Below are positions 25,495-34,080 of a stretch of 64,000 bases of DNA, piece after piece (the stretch's first letter is position 1; each line of letters begins with the position of its first letter). The notes below the pieces were generated by a model. That model did no database searches. It was not told where the DNA came from and saw nothing but the letters and a program-made list of their open reading frames with translations. Source of the stretch: an uncultured Cyclobacteriaceae bacterium (lineage in GTDB: Bacteria > Bacteroidota > Bacteroidia > Cytophagales > Cyclobacteriaceae); assembly GCA_937146645.1 (NCBI GenBank), contig CAKZRQ010000013.1, positions 248,001 to 312,000 of the forward strand, read 5' to 3'. The translations under genes were made by a program, and so were the position numbers.

Positions 25495-27133
25495 AAATGC
25501 TTTTCCTATTGACTGGGATCAGTTTCATTTTATTAGGCCTGTTTTTTTATGGCTTTTAGTTCCCCTTAGTGTTTGGCTGCTACTTAGTTTTTTATCCCTG
25601 AGACAAGAGCAGGACTGGAAGAAAATGATTGCTCCGCATTTAAGGCCATTTGTTATTCACGAGGGAAGTGAATGGACTCGTTACCTGATGCAGGGAATAC
25701 TATTTATCGGGCTTGCTTGTGGAGTTTTGGGCCTCTCGGGCCCCACATGGAAGCAAATTGAAGTACCAGGACAAGACTTGGAGACTCCTTTAGTCATCAT
25801 TCTAGAGCTATCGCAAAGCATGCTTGAAGAGGACTTACAGCCTTCACGATTAGAGCGAGCGAAATTCAAGATCAATGATTTTTTGAAAGAAGACCCAAGA
25901 GCCAGAGCTGCCTTGGTCGGTTATTCAGGAACCGCCCATACCATTATGCCATTGACAAAGGATTACAAGCTAATCCTTAGTCATATCGATGGCTTATCTC
26001 CTTCCATTATGCCAGTGGGCGGATCTGATTTTCAAGCGGCTCTGTCACTTGCTGATACGCTCACTTCGGTTACCGATGCACCAGGAACTGTTCTTGTCCT
26101 CACGGATGATATCTCTGACGAATTTTTTGACGCAGTCAAAAACCACCTTTCTACTTCGAATAACCAATTTGAGATTCTCCCCATGTTCTCATCAAATGAA
26201 GAGGGAATGGGCTCAGCCCTAGAAAAGCTCCGAAGCCTGGAAGGCGTGGAAGTGAATGCCTTAACCCTGGATAATAGCGACGTGGAGGCAGTGGCCAAAA
26301 GAGTAAGCCAAAATCTCATTTTCACCGAAGAAGACGAACGGCAGGAAGATCAGTGGCAGGATATGGGCCTTATCCTCGTTATTCCTATGGCAGTAATGAT
26401 GCTCTTTTGGTTCAGAAGAGGCTGGGTTATTTATGGGTTGCTGATAATGATTACCACATCTTGCAGTGAGGTGCATAGCTTCAAGGATTTATGGTATAGC
26501 TCAGATTATCAAGGGCAGTTGCTTAGTGATAAGAGCGAATTTGAATCCGCAGCGGAAGCATATGAGGATCCTATGCGAAAGGGTGTGGCATTTTATAAAG
26601 CTGGAGATTATGGAAATGCTATTCAGGCTTTTCAGGAGGATACCACTGCAAATGGAGCATATAATTTGGGTCTGGCTTATGTTCAGAATGGAGATTACGC
26701 TGCAGCAAATCTTGCCTTTGGCAAGGCCATCGAATTGGACCCGGAGATGGAGCAGGCCAGAAATGCTCAATCTGAAGTCAATCAGCTGATTCCGGGAGAA
26801 TCTGAAGTGAGCCCTGAAGAAGCTGAGGAGGCCGGAGGAAAGCAATCTGGAGACGGGAATGTCAAGAATCAAGATATGGAAGATCTTGGTGGAGGGGGGC
26901 AGGAAGCCACCGAAGAGCAAATGAACGATGGTAGGAAGGAAGAAGAAGTCGCAACGGACACACGAATAGGGAAAGAATTAGACGAAGTACCTGAAGATCT
27001 GCAGGTCACAAGTCAGGAACAAGGAGGTAAAGTCTTGATGAGGAAGGTGGACGATGACCCGGCTTTGTTCCTAAAGAAGAAATTTGCGTATCAGATTAAA
27101 GAAGGACAAGTCAAAGTGAGAAAGAATGAATAG
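25487..27133 (+). CDS. batB: BatB/BatC fusion: VWA domain plus TPR lipoprotein-like domain
   Basis: A 548-residue protein with an N-terminal VWA module (helices about 18-35 and 60-80; VWA about 95-285) and, after a third helix, a TPR segment (about 355-430, KGVAFYKAGDYGNAIQAF and ANLAFGKAIELDPEMEQ) and an acidic Gln/Glu-rich linker, so BatB and BatC functions are fused. The MIDAS motif is altered: ELSQS instead of DxSxS (Glu106 for Asp) and Ser for Thr in GGSDFQA; the later Asp is present in VLTDDIS. A Cys in ITTSCSEVHS after the third helix resembles a lipobox, but it is internal. It overlaps batA and batD by 8 bases each. Confidence 0.9.
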   Translation: MLENAFPIDWDQFHFIRPVFLWLLVPLSVWLLLSFLSLRQEQDWKKMIAPHLRPFVIHEGSEWTRYLMQGILFIGLACGVLGLSGPTWKQIEVPGQDLETPLVIILELSQSMLEEDLQPSRLERAKFKINDFLKEDPRARAALVGYSGTAHTIMPLTKDYKLILSHIDGLSPSIMPVGGSDFQAALSLADTLTSVTDAPGTVLVLTDDISDEFFDAVKNHLSTSNNQFEILPMFSSNEEGMGSALEKLRSLEGVEVNALTLDNSDVEAVAKRVSQNLIFTEEDERQEDQWQDMGLILVIPMAVMMLFWFRRGWVIYGLLIMITTSCSEVHSFKDLWYSSDYQGQLLSDKSEFESAAEAYEDPMRKGVAFYKAGDYGNAIQAFQEDTTANGAYNLGLAYVQNGDYAAANLAFGKAIELDPEMEQARNAQSEVNQLIPGESEVSPEEAEEAGGKQSGDGNVKNQDMEDLGGGGQEATEEQMNDGRKEEEVATDTRIGKELDEVPEDLQVTSQEQGGKVLMRKVDDDPALFLKKKFAYQIKEGQVKVRKNE

Positions 27134-28448
27134 TCAAAGATTGAAATATGTTCTTTCAATTGGGATGTTTTTGATTTGTTCCCAGCTGTTTTCCCAGCAG
27201 TTTCATACTGAGGTGAAAATCAACAAAAGCTCGGTCTATGTAGGAGAGCCTATTGAAGTAACCATTGGAGTATTCACTACCACTTGGTTTACCAGGGGTG
27301 TTGACTTAGGAAACATTTCGGTACCAGGTGCATTTTCGGTTTATTTCAGACCTGTCAGCCAGTCCAAAACCATCAATGGGAAACAGTTTTCCGGGGTTGA
27401 ACTCACTTACAATGTCTTTCCTTATGAAGCGGACCCTGACTTTGTCTTTCCATCTCTGGACATCCAGGTGGAATCCCCACCTGAAGGGGATTATAAGGGA
27501 AAAACCCATTTACTTAGATCTCAGGAGCGCAAAATTGAGGTCAAGCCTGTTCCTGCTGAATTTGATCGAGATGAATGGCTTGTCGCAAATAGCTTGAATG
27601 TGCGAGAGTCCTGGTCTGGAAATAAGGTAGAGGTAAAGGTTGGCGATGTTCTGGAAAGGCGAATTAGCAGAAATGCTGGGGGGACAGTTTCTGAGCTCAT
27701 ACCTCCTATAATTTGGGATAGCATCCCAGAGGTAAGCATTTATCCATCGCGAAGTCAGGTGGATAATAATAAAACTAAATCGGCGATTAGCGCCAGCCGA
27801 TCTGAAAGCGTCCGATACCTTTTTGAAAAAGAAGGTAAGGTAGTGATCCCGGAAAAGGTTTTCACCTGGTATAATCCTTACCAGAAAAAGCTTTACAAAA
27901 GAACCTTGGATGCAGTAGAAGTTGATGTGGTTCCCAACCCGGATTTGGGAGTTTTATTATCTGTAAAAGATAGCCTTCAGGCTCAAGCAGCAACTTTGGA
28001 ACCAGAAGAAGCGGAGGATAAACCTCTACTGATTTTTGGATTGCCTGTTGGTCGATTTGTTCTCCTCGTCGCGATTTTCTTGATCGTTATTTATTTCCTG
28101 ATTCGGGCGGGCTGGCGTTTCTGGAATCAATTCATTGAAAGAAGAAATAAGTATCGATTATCTGAGGAGTATTTCTTTAAGCAGTTTCAACATTCTCTGA
28201 AAAGCGGAACTGGACTCGAAGCTCAGAAGGCATTTTACCGCTGGGTAGATGAGTTACATCTCATTGAGCCAAGCTTGAGTTATTTCGTCCAAAACTATGG
28301 AAAGCCTGCGGATCAGGAAACTCATTCCATTGACCTAAAAGGATTAAACTGGTCATCACAAGATTGGGAAAAAGCCAGGCTGAAAGCCATTAAATCGGAA
28401 GAGATTACTCTTTCCGTCGATAAGAAAATGGCGTGGATCAATCCATAA
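27126..28448 (+). CDS. batD: BatD-like protein
   Basis: A 440-residue exported membrane protein. The signal peptide ends near LFSQQ. The N-terminal half is beta-rich, with the BatD-like opening VKINKSSVYVGEPIEVTIGVFTT. A membrane helix at about 300-323 (GRFVLLVAIFLIVIYF) leads to a helical cytoplasmic C-terminus. It is shorter than typical BatD proteins (about 550-600 residues); the periplasmic repeats seem reduced, but the reading frame is unbroken. It closes the operon; no BatE homologue follows within the window. Confidence 0.82.
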   Translation: MNSQRLKYVLSIGMFLICSQLFSQQFHTEVKINKSSVYVGEPIEVTIGVFTTTWFTRGVDLGNISVPGAFSVYFRPVSQSKTINGKQFSGVELTYNVFPYEADPDFVFPSLDIQVESPPEGDYKGKTHLLRSQERKIEVKPVPAEFDRDEWLVANSLNVRESWSGNKVEVKVGDVLERRISRNAGGTVSELIPPIIWDSIPEVSIYPSRSQVDNNKTKSAISASRSESVRYLFEKEGKVVIPEKVFTWYNPYQKKLYKRTLDAVEVDVVPNPDLGVLLSVKDSLQAQAATLEPEEAEDKPLLIFGLPVGRFVLLVAIFLIVIYFLIRAGWRFWNQFIERRNKYRLSEEYFFKQFQHSLKSGTGLEAQKAFYRWVDELHLIEPSLSYFVQNYGKPADQETHSIDLKGLNWSSQDWEKARLKAIKSEEITLSVDKKMAWINP

Positions 28449-28538
28449 TCTAGAATTCACTTTTTGCTAATCGTCTCATTATCAAATTTCTGGCTTAGAA
28501 ATTGTATATTTTATCATATTATTTCACAAAATCTTTAT

Positions 28539-29120
28539 ATGATGAAAAGAATTTTTATTTGCCTGACCCTCCTTGTGGGTGTTATTGGCTTTTCTAAGGC
28601 TCAAACGATTAAACCAGCAATAGGAGTAAATTTCACCGATGTGGTGAATAATGGGGATGGATCTGCAAGTGGTAGGGCAGGTTGGCAATTTGGTGGTAGT
28701 ATTGCTTTTGGGGATAAAATCTACTTTGAGCCTGGGGTATTTTATCAGACTAAATCTGCAGATTTTCGAACCACCGATGACATTGCACCAGATGATTTTG
28801 AGGCTGTATTTAAGGGTTTCAGGGTTCCCGTTGCCATAGGGTGGAATATTCTTGGAAACGCTGAGTCTACAGTTTCACTTCGCGCATTTGGTGGAGCTTC
28901 TGGATTTTTCCTCACCTCTGTTGATGATGGACTCGATAAAGATGACATCAATTCTCCTGCCTGGGGAGTCTTCGCCGGAGCTGGATTAGATTTTTGGATT
29001 TTATTTCTTGATGCTTCTTATGAGTGGTCGGTTACCGATATTCAAAAGGACCTGAGTGCTATCGATCTCGGTAGGACTAATGGATTTTTTGTGAATGCCG
29101 GACTTAGGATAGATCTTTAA
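28539..29120 (+). CDS. Outer-membrane beta-barrel protein (porin-like)
   Basis: An exported 193-residue protein. Two adjacent ATGs at 28539 and 28542 begin a signal peptide ending SKAQ. The mature part shows the alternating pattern of a small eight-stranded barrel: IKPAIGVNFTDVV, WQFGGSIAFGDKIYFEPGVFYQ, and a final strand NGFFVNAGLRIDL. This is the common Bacteroidota PorT/OprF-like small barrel type; no ligand can be named. A longer in-frame start at 28464 would put 25 unrelated residues before the signal peptide. A bidirectional hairpin follows. Confidence 0.85.
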   Translation: MMKRIFICLTLLVGVIGFSKAQTIKPAIGVNFTDVVNNGDGSASGRAGWQFGGSIAFGDKIYFEPGVFYQTKSADFRTTDDIAPDDFEAVFKGFRVPVAIGWNILGNAESTVSLRAFGGASGFFLTSVDDGLDKDDINSPAWGVFAGAGLDFWILFLDASYEWSVTDIQKDLSAIDLGRTNGFFVNAGLRIDL

Positions 29121-29130
29121 GGTCATAAAA

Positions 29131-29157
29131 AAACCCGATCGAATTCCGATCGGGTTT
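29131..29157. terminator. Bidirectional hairpin between OMP and propeller gene
   Basis: Stem AAACCCGATCG / CGATCGGGTTT with a 5-base loop, flanked by A- and T-runs on both sides, lying between two convergent genes. Confidence 0.85.
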
Positions 29158-29163
29158 TCTTTT

Positions 29164-32100
29164 TTAGTTTAATCCATCAATTGGTGGTGCGCCAAGAGTT
29201 TTTAGCCTGGCGGCCAAAGAAGGAATTGTAGTTTTTTCCATTTCCATCAGATCTGCCTGAATAGGTGCAAATTCTGTTTTTCCAGCTTCCAATGCACCTT
29301 TTTGCATTCCGGTTGGACCATAAGTTCCAGCAGCACCTCGATAGGCTGCAAATAATCTATCCATGACCGTTGGATCCATATTGTCATTTAACTCTCGCCT
29401 CGCAAGATTTCCATTCATACGGCTATCCAGCATCTTGAGCGCCATTTTCGCATCATAGATATCTTTAGCCAATGCGGCATCTGTTTTACCAGATCGACTC
29501 AAGGCTACTGCCATGGCATCCACTTGTTGAGTAGCTTTTTCCAGACTTGACCCAGCCATTTGCAATTCATTTGCGAAAGCTGTAATGTCAGCTCTGAAAG
29601 ATTTTATCTCAGCAAGGCTTTTGCTCGGAAGAGCTCCTTCTCTCAGAGGTTTCACCTCGAAGGAAACCGGATCACCTAGATCCCTTACTTCTCCATTTCT
29701 GATGCTCACCAACTTCGCGGTGTAGGTACCTGGAAGAGCCATCATTCCACCAAATCCGCCGCCTCGTAACCTTTCAGGATTAATCAAACCTTGGCTGGCC
29801 ATGCTAAGGTCCCAGGTCATTCTATGGATTCCAGCTGCATTTTTGGCAGGCACTCGCTGAACAAAGGCATTGTCAGCATCATAAATTTCAAGATGAATTG
29901 CTGGAGCTTCCTCCATCATCTCTGCTTCGATCGCATCAAAACCAGGGAATTCAATGGATGCATCACCCATTTCTTTTTCAGCCTTTTTTCTGTCGGCTTT
30001 CAAGGTGCTCATTCCCTCTTTCACGAAGTAGGCGAAGGTTACTCCAAATTCTGGATTTGGCGCAGACCAATAGTCATCACCCATCTGTCGTACAGCATTT
30101 CTTGGTACATACCAATAGCCGTCACGTGGAGTGAAAAGATGCGCTTCTTTATCCAGCATCTCTTCTGAGATATCTCTCAAAGCACTGTAGTCATCAAGAA
30201 CATAAAACCCTCGTCCGAAGGATGCTCCAACCAGGTCATTTTCTCTACGCTGAATGGTAATATCTCTGAAAGAAATGGTAGGTAGACCACCATTTAGCTC
30301 CATCCAATCACCGCCACCATTAATAGAAAAATAAACACCAAATTCAGTAGCTAAGAAAAGTAAACCTTCTTTTTCATGATCCTGAACGATCCTCCAGGTG
30401 AGCAATGGCTCAGGTAAACCATTAGTGATTAATGACCAGCTAGCGCCGTAATTAGTACTTTTCGCCACGTATGGTTTGAAGTCTCCCTCTTTGTGATTAT
30501 CCAGGACTACGTAGACCGTCGCTTCGTCAAAAAGGTCAGCTCTTATGTCATTTACAAATGCATTTTGAGGTACTCCCGGAATACTTCCTACCTGTACAGC
30601 ATTCCAATTTCCACCACCATCGGTGGTGTATTGAATTAAGCCATCATCTGTTCCAGCATAAAGAACATCAGCATTAACAGGAGATTCGCCCAGAGATGTA
30701 ATGGTGCTGAACTCTGACATGGCTAAAAGATCCCAAGCATTATCCCAACCTTGGTTCTTACCCATGATTGGCTCAGTAATTCTATCTCGGTTTGTGGTTA
30801 AGTCTCCAGAAATAGCCGTCCATGAATCACCACGATCTGTGGATTTCCAAACTCTTTGCGAAGCAAAGTAAATCGTGCTTGGTACATGCTGACTTGGGAG
30901 TATTGGAGAATCCCAGTTAAATCTTTCTTCTCCTTCATTGGCCCCTGGCTGCGGCTGAATATACACTGACTCTCCAGTTAGACGATCTAATCTGTGAAGA
31001 TATCCTTGCTGCGATTCAGCATAACCAATTTCAGGATTACCAGGCTCTACGGCTGACTGATGACCATCTCCACCGAGAACTCTTGACCAATGAGCATTTC
31101 TGATTCCATTGGCATCATCTGTTCTTGAAGGGCCTCCATGAGACCCGTTGTCTTGCGTTCCACCGAACACATTGTAAAATGGAACCGCATCGTCCACAGC
31201 TACCTTGTAGTACTGCGTCAATGGAAGGTTCTTGATATATCTCCAGTTTTTCGTGCCATCGACTGTTTCATAAATTCCTCCATCCGTGCCGAGGAGCATG
31301 AAATCAGGCTCATCAGCGATGAAGTTCAGGGAATGACTATCGGAGTGTGTACCATCGGTATCGAGCAAGGCAAAAGTTTTCCCATGATCATAGGATACCT
31401 GCATACGAACATCGATTAGGTAAATCGCCCCAAATTTATGTGGATCTGCAATTACCTCCTGATAATAATGAGGGCCAGTTGCACCCGCTACGGCATCTGA
31501 CATTTTAGTCCAGGAAGCTCCTTGGTCAGATGTCATAAATACTCCACCAGTTCTGCGTACTAATTCAATAGCTGCATAAACAAAATCTGGATTTTGGGGG
31601 CTTATCGCCAAACCAATTTTACCCATTACTCCAGAAGGTAGGCCATTGGTCAACTCGGTCCAGGTTTTTCCTCCATCCGTGGATTTATGAATGCCTGAAT
31701 TCTCTCCTCCACCAAAGTAGGCAGCTACTGTTCTATGTCTTTGCCAAGTGGCAGCATAAACCACGTCAGGGTTTCTTGGGTCAATTACTGCATCTCCTAC
31801 TCCAGTCCACTCCTCATCTCCTAGGGTTTTTTCCCAAGTCTTTCCTCCATCTTCCGATCTATAAAATCCGCGGTCACCTCCGCTATTCCATAGAGGACCT
31901 TGAGCAGCAACCATAACCACATCAGAATTTTCAGGATGTACGATGATTTTACCTACGTGCTGGGAATCTTTAAGCCCCATGTTTTTCCAAGTAGAGCCAC
32001 CGTCTTCACTGAGATAAACTCCATCGCCAAATGAAATGTGTCGGCCACCATTATTTTCACCAGTTCCTACCCAAACTCGATTTGGGTTATTTGGATCGAT

Positions 32101-32406
32101 GGTCACACAGCCTGTAGCAAAAACTGATTGCCTGTCAAAAATTGGTTTCCATGTGGTACCCGCATTTTCAGTCTTCCAAACTCCGCCAGAAGCCACCGCT
32201 ACATACCAGGTGTTTCTGTCATTCGGATGAATAGCGATATCGGCAATCCGTCCTGATGTGAAAGCCGGACCAATGTTCCGCCATGCAAAGGCCGAAAAGT
32301 TCTGAGCTGCCAGACCTTCCGCTTCAGAATCTGTATTTTTCTTTTGTGCCAAAGTTGGGCTCCAAACCAGGGCCATGCACAAAATCAATAAGTAAAATTT
32401 ACGCAT
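29164..32406 (-). CDS. Secreted sortilin/VPS10-like BNR beta-propeller protein
   Basis: A 1080-residue exported protein with a signal peptide ending TLAQ. Two large propeller regions (about residues 40-370 and 420-720) carry many BNR/Asp-box units of the kind S-x-D-x-G-x-T-W: STDGGKTWTEL, SEDGGKTWEKT, STDRGDSWTAI, TDGGGNWNAV. The C-terminal 300 residues are an unrelated helical/beta region with FGGMMALPGTYTAKLVS. Such proteins are common in Bacteroidota and are annotated as glycosyl hydrolase or VPS10-domain proteins, but no catalytic residues for glycan hydrolysis are recognisable. A binding or protease-inhibitor-like role is equally possible. Confidence 0.88.
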   Translation of the reverse strand: MRKFYLLILCMALVWSPTLAQKKNTDSEAEGLAAQNFSAFAWRNIGPAFTSGRIADIAIHPNDRNTWYVAVASGGVWKTENAGTTWKPIFDRQSVFATGCVTIDPNNPNRVWVGTGENNGGRHISFGDGVYLSEDGGSTWKNMGLKDSQHVGKIIVHPENSDVVMVAAQGPLWNSGGDRGFYRSEDGGKTWEKTLGDEEWTGVGDAVIDPRNPDVVYAATWQRHRTVAAYFGGGENSGIHKSTDGGKTWTELTNGLPSGVMGKIGLAISPQNPDFVYAAIELVRRTGGVFMTSDQGASWTKMSDAVAGATGPHYYQEVIADPHKFGAIYLIDVRMQVSYDHGKTFALLDTDGTHSDSHSLNFIADEPDFMLLGTDGGIYETVDGTKNWRYIKNLPLTQYYKVAVDDAVPFYNVFGGTQDNGSHGGPSRTDDANGIRNAHWSRVLGGDGHQSAVEPGNPEIGYAESQQGYLHRLDRLTGESVYIQPQPGANEGEERFNWDSPILPSQHVPSTIYFASQRVWKSTDRGDSWTAISGDLTTNRDRITEPIMGKNQGWDNAWDLLAMSEFSTITSLGESPVNADVLYAGTDDGLIQYTTDGGGNWNAVQVGSIPGVPQNAFVNDIRADLFDEATVYVVLDNHKEGDFKPYVAKSTNYGASWSLITNGLPEPLLTWRIVQDHEKEGLLFLATEFGVYFSINGGGDWMELNGGLPTISFRDITIQRRENDLVGASFGRGFYVLDDYSALRDISEEMLDKEAHLFTPRDGYWYVPRNAVRQMGDDYWSAPNPEFGVTFAYFVKEGMSTLKADRKKAEKEMGDASIEFPGFDAIEAEMMEEAPAIHLEIYDADNAFVQRVPAKNAAGIHRMTWDLSMASQGLINPERLRGGGFGGMMALPGTYTAKLVSIRNGEVRDLGDPVSFEVKPLREGALPSKSLAEIKSFRADITAFANELQMAGSSLEKATQQVDAMAVALSRSGKTDAALAKDIYDAKMALKMLDSRMNGNLARRELNDNMDPTVMDRLFAAYRGAAGTYGPTGMQKGALEAGKTEFAPIQADLMEMEKTTIPSLAARLKTLGAPPIDGLN

Positions 32407-32508
32407 TACAATTGATGGTTGGTGTGATATTAGATTTTCCAGGGAATTAAGATCGATAATTTTACCAAGCCCTTTGGAAAAATTACGAGAACGGGAATTG
32501 ATGTAGAC

Positions 32509-33537
32509 TCAGCGGACGTCGATCTTTTGAATGGCTGATAAAACCTCCTGATTTTCTCCAATCCCTCCTATGGCATATACATGACCATCACGGTCTTGAA
32601 CCAGATTTCTGAGATCCATAATTGCTAAATCAGTTTCTATTTCTTCGAAAAGTCCAGTTTTGATTTCATAAACCAGGATGGTTTTGTTTGGAGACACAGA
32701 AGTTTTTTCGGCATATGAGATGGCATTGTAATTATAGGTTTCATTGCTTCCGCCGAAAAAGTAGATCTTTCCATTCTGGCTGAATACTCCCGATCGATAT
32801 CTGAAAGGGCCTGGATATGCTGGTTCTTTGATCCAATTAATTTCAGTTGGATTCTCTTTGGAAATAGCTCCTTTGTATAAGCCTTTCCCAGGAGGATAAT
32901 TCTTTGCGAATGTTGCTCCACCCAAGGCATAGATCGTATCTGATACTATGATTCCTACCCCTCCAAAGGTCTTTGCTTCAGTTTCGTCTGGTAACGGAGT
33001 TCCAGCTGTCCATAAATCATTTGAGGGGTTGTAAATCTGGACATTATTGACATTTGTAGAGTCGCTCCAACCAGAAATGAGATATATCAAGCTATCCTGA
33101 TAAACAGTTTGAATATGATCATCAATCGGAACTGGGATAGGTGCTAGTAGTTGGTAGGATTCATCTTCAGGATTGAATTCATAAAGCTGATTTGAAGATT
33201 TCTCTGATCCATCGGGGAATACGGCATATCCACCAGCGATGTACGCTTTGTTTTGAATGACCGAAGCCGAACTTGCGAGTCTTCCAAGAGAATCTGGAAC
33301 ATCGGAAATGTATTGGCTTAAGCCTGTTTCCAAATTCAGTCTCATGGTCTTTTTATGAACTCCCGATTGAGATTTGGTACTATCCAGTCCATAAAAGGAA
33401 TAGGCCGTGGGAGCTCCATCTTTTATCAAAATGGCACTTGACTGATTAGCTACTGGCTCGGGCAACTGAAGGGATAATTCCTCAGATGTACAGGAAAATA
33501 GAAAAATTGAGGCGAGAAGGATCAGGTATTTTTTCAT
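32509..33537 (-). CDS. Kelch-repeat beta-propeller lipoprotein
   Basis: A lipoprotein of about 342 residues from the ATG at 33537, with lipobox FLFSCTSEEL. The mature protein is built from Kelch-type repeats, each with an aliphatic run and Gly-Gly: AYIAGGYAVFPDG, LIYLISGWSDST, TIYALGGATFA, KIYFFGGSNETY, HVYAIGGIGEN. Six or seven blades would form one propeller. It is probably a surface- or periplasm-facing binding module; no enzyme motif is seen. Its start overlaps the 3' end of the NTF2-like lipoprotein gene by 4 bases (ATGA-type), so the two are translationally coupled. Confidence 0.85.
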   Translation of the reverse strand: MKKYLILLASIFLFSCTSEELSLQLPEPVANQSSAILIKDGAPTAYSFYGLDSTKSQSGVHKKTMRLNLETGLSQYISDVPDSLGRLASSASVIQNKAYIAGGYAVFPDGSEKSSNQLYEFNPEDESYQLLAPIPVPIDDHIQTVYQDSLIYLISGWSDSTNVNNVQIYNPSNDLWTAGTPLPDETEAKTFGGVGIIVSDTIYALGGATFAKNYPPGKGLYKGAISKENPTEINWIKEPAYPGPFRYRSGVFSQNGKIYFFGGSNETYNYNAISYAEKTSVSPNKTILVYEIKTGLFEEIETDLAIMDLRNLVQDRDGHVYAIGGIGENQEVLSAIQKIDVR

Positions 33538-33989
33538 GGCAGAAGGGTATAGTGACCATGAATGCAGAGCCATTTCTCTCCTTCCTTTACAAAAATCCGA
33601 GTAGATTTTCCCTTGCTGGCGAAGGGCTCTCCGTTTGTGGTTCCGTAATCTGACCAGTAGTATGTCAGCCAGGCCACGTCTCCTCGAATACTCACTTGCG
33701 GTGAAATCATGTCCGTATGGATTCCTTCTGAATCTGCTACCCAGGAACTAATTCCTTGGACTTCCGCTTCTTTTCCAACCCGTAATGCCGAGTCATATTC
33801 ACCGAATTGGGTGAAATCCGGATGGATATAGCTGGCGTATCGAACCATATCCTCATTTTCGATGGCATCCCACATATCGACCAGCGTTGCTTTAACTGCT
33901 TCCTTTTCGTCGGACGATGACAATGCTGGCGGAGCTTTGCTTTCGCAGGAAAAAATAAATAAAGACAAAATTAGGACAGAATAACGCAT
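33534..33989 (-). CDS. NTF2-like (SnoaL/DUF4440) lipoprotein
   Basis: A 151-residue lipoprotein. The signal peptide ends FIFSCESKAP. The body fits the cone-shaped NTF2/SnoaL fold: a helix with VKATLVDMWDAIENEDMVRYASYIHPDF, then strands VSIRGDVAWLTYYWSDYG and KSTRIFVKEGEKWLCIHGHYT. Members are small-molecule binders or minor enzymes; no active-site set can be assigned here. It is the first gene of a two-gene unit with the Kelch lipoprotein. A hairpin terminator lies between it and the gldJ-like gene upstream. Confidence 0.75.
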   Translation of the reverse strand: MRYSVLILSLFIFSCESKAPPALSSSDEKEAVKATLVDMWDAIENEDMVRYASYIHPDFTQFGEYDSALRVGKEAEVQGISSWVADSEGIHTDMISPQVSIRGDVAWLTYYWSDYGTTNGEPFASKGKSTRIFVKEGEKWLCIHGHYTLLP

Positions 33990-34035
33990 ATATGAAGGGT
34001 TTTGCGAAAGCTACTTATGAAAAGAGCATAAAAAA

Positions 34036-34063
34036 AGCCCTGTAGTAAAAACCACAGGGCTTC
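34036..34063 (-). terminator. Terminator after the gldJ-like gene
   Basis: Stem AAGCCCTGT / ACAGGGCTT with a 10-base loop and A-run on the + strand side (T-run on the minus strand), just after the gldJ-like stop; it separates that gene from the NTF2/Kelch pair. Confidence 0.75.
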
Positions 34064-34080
34064 AATTATTTTCTTAGAGA

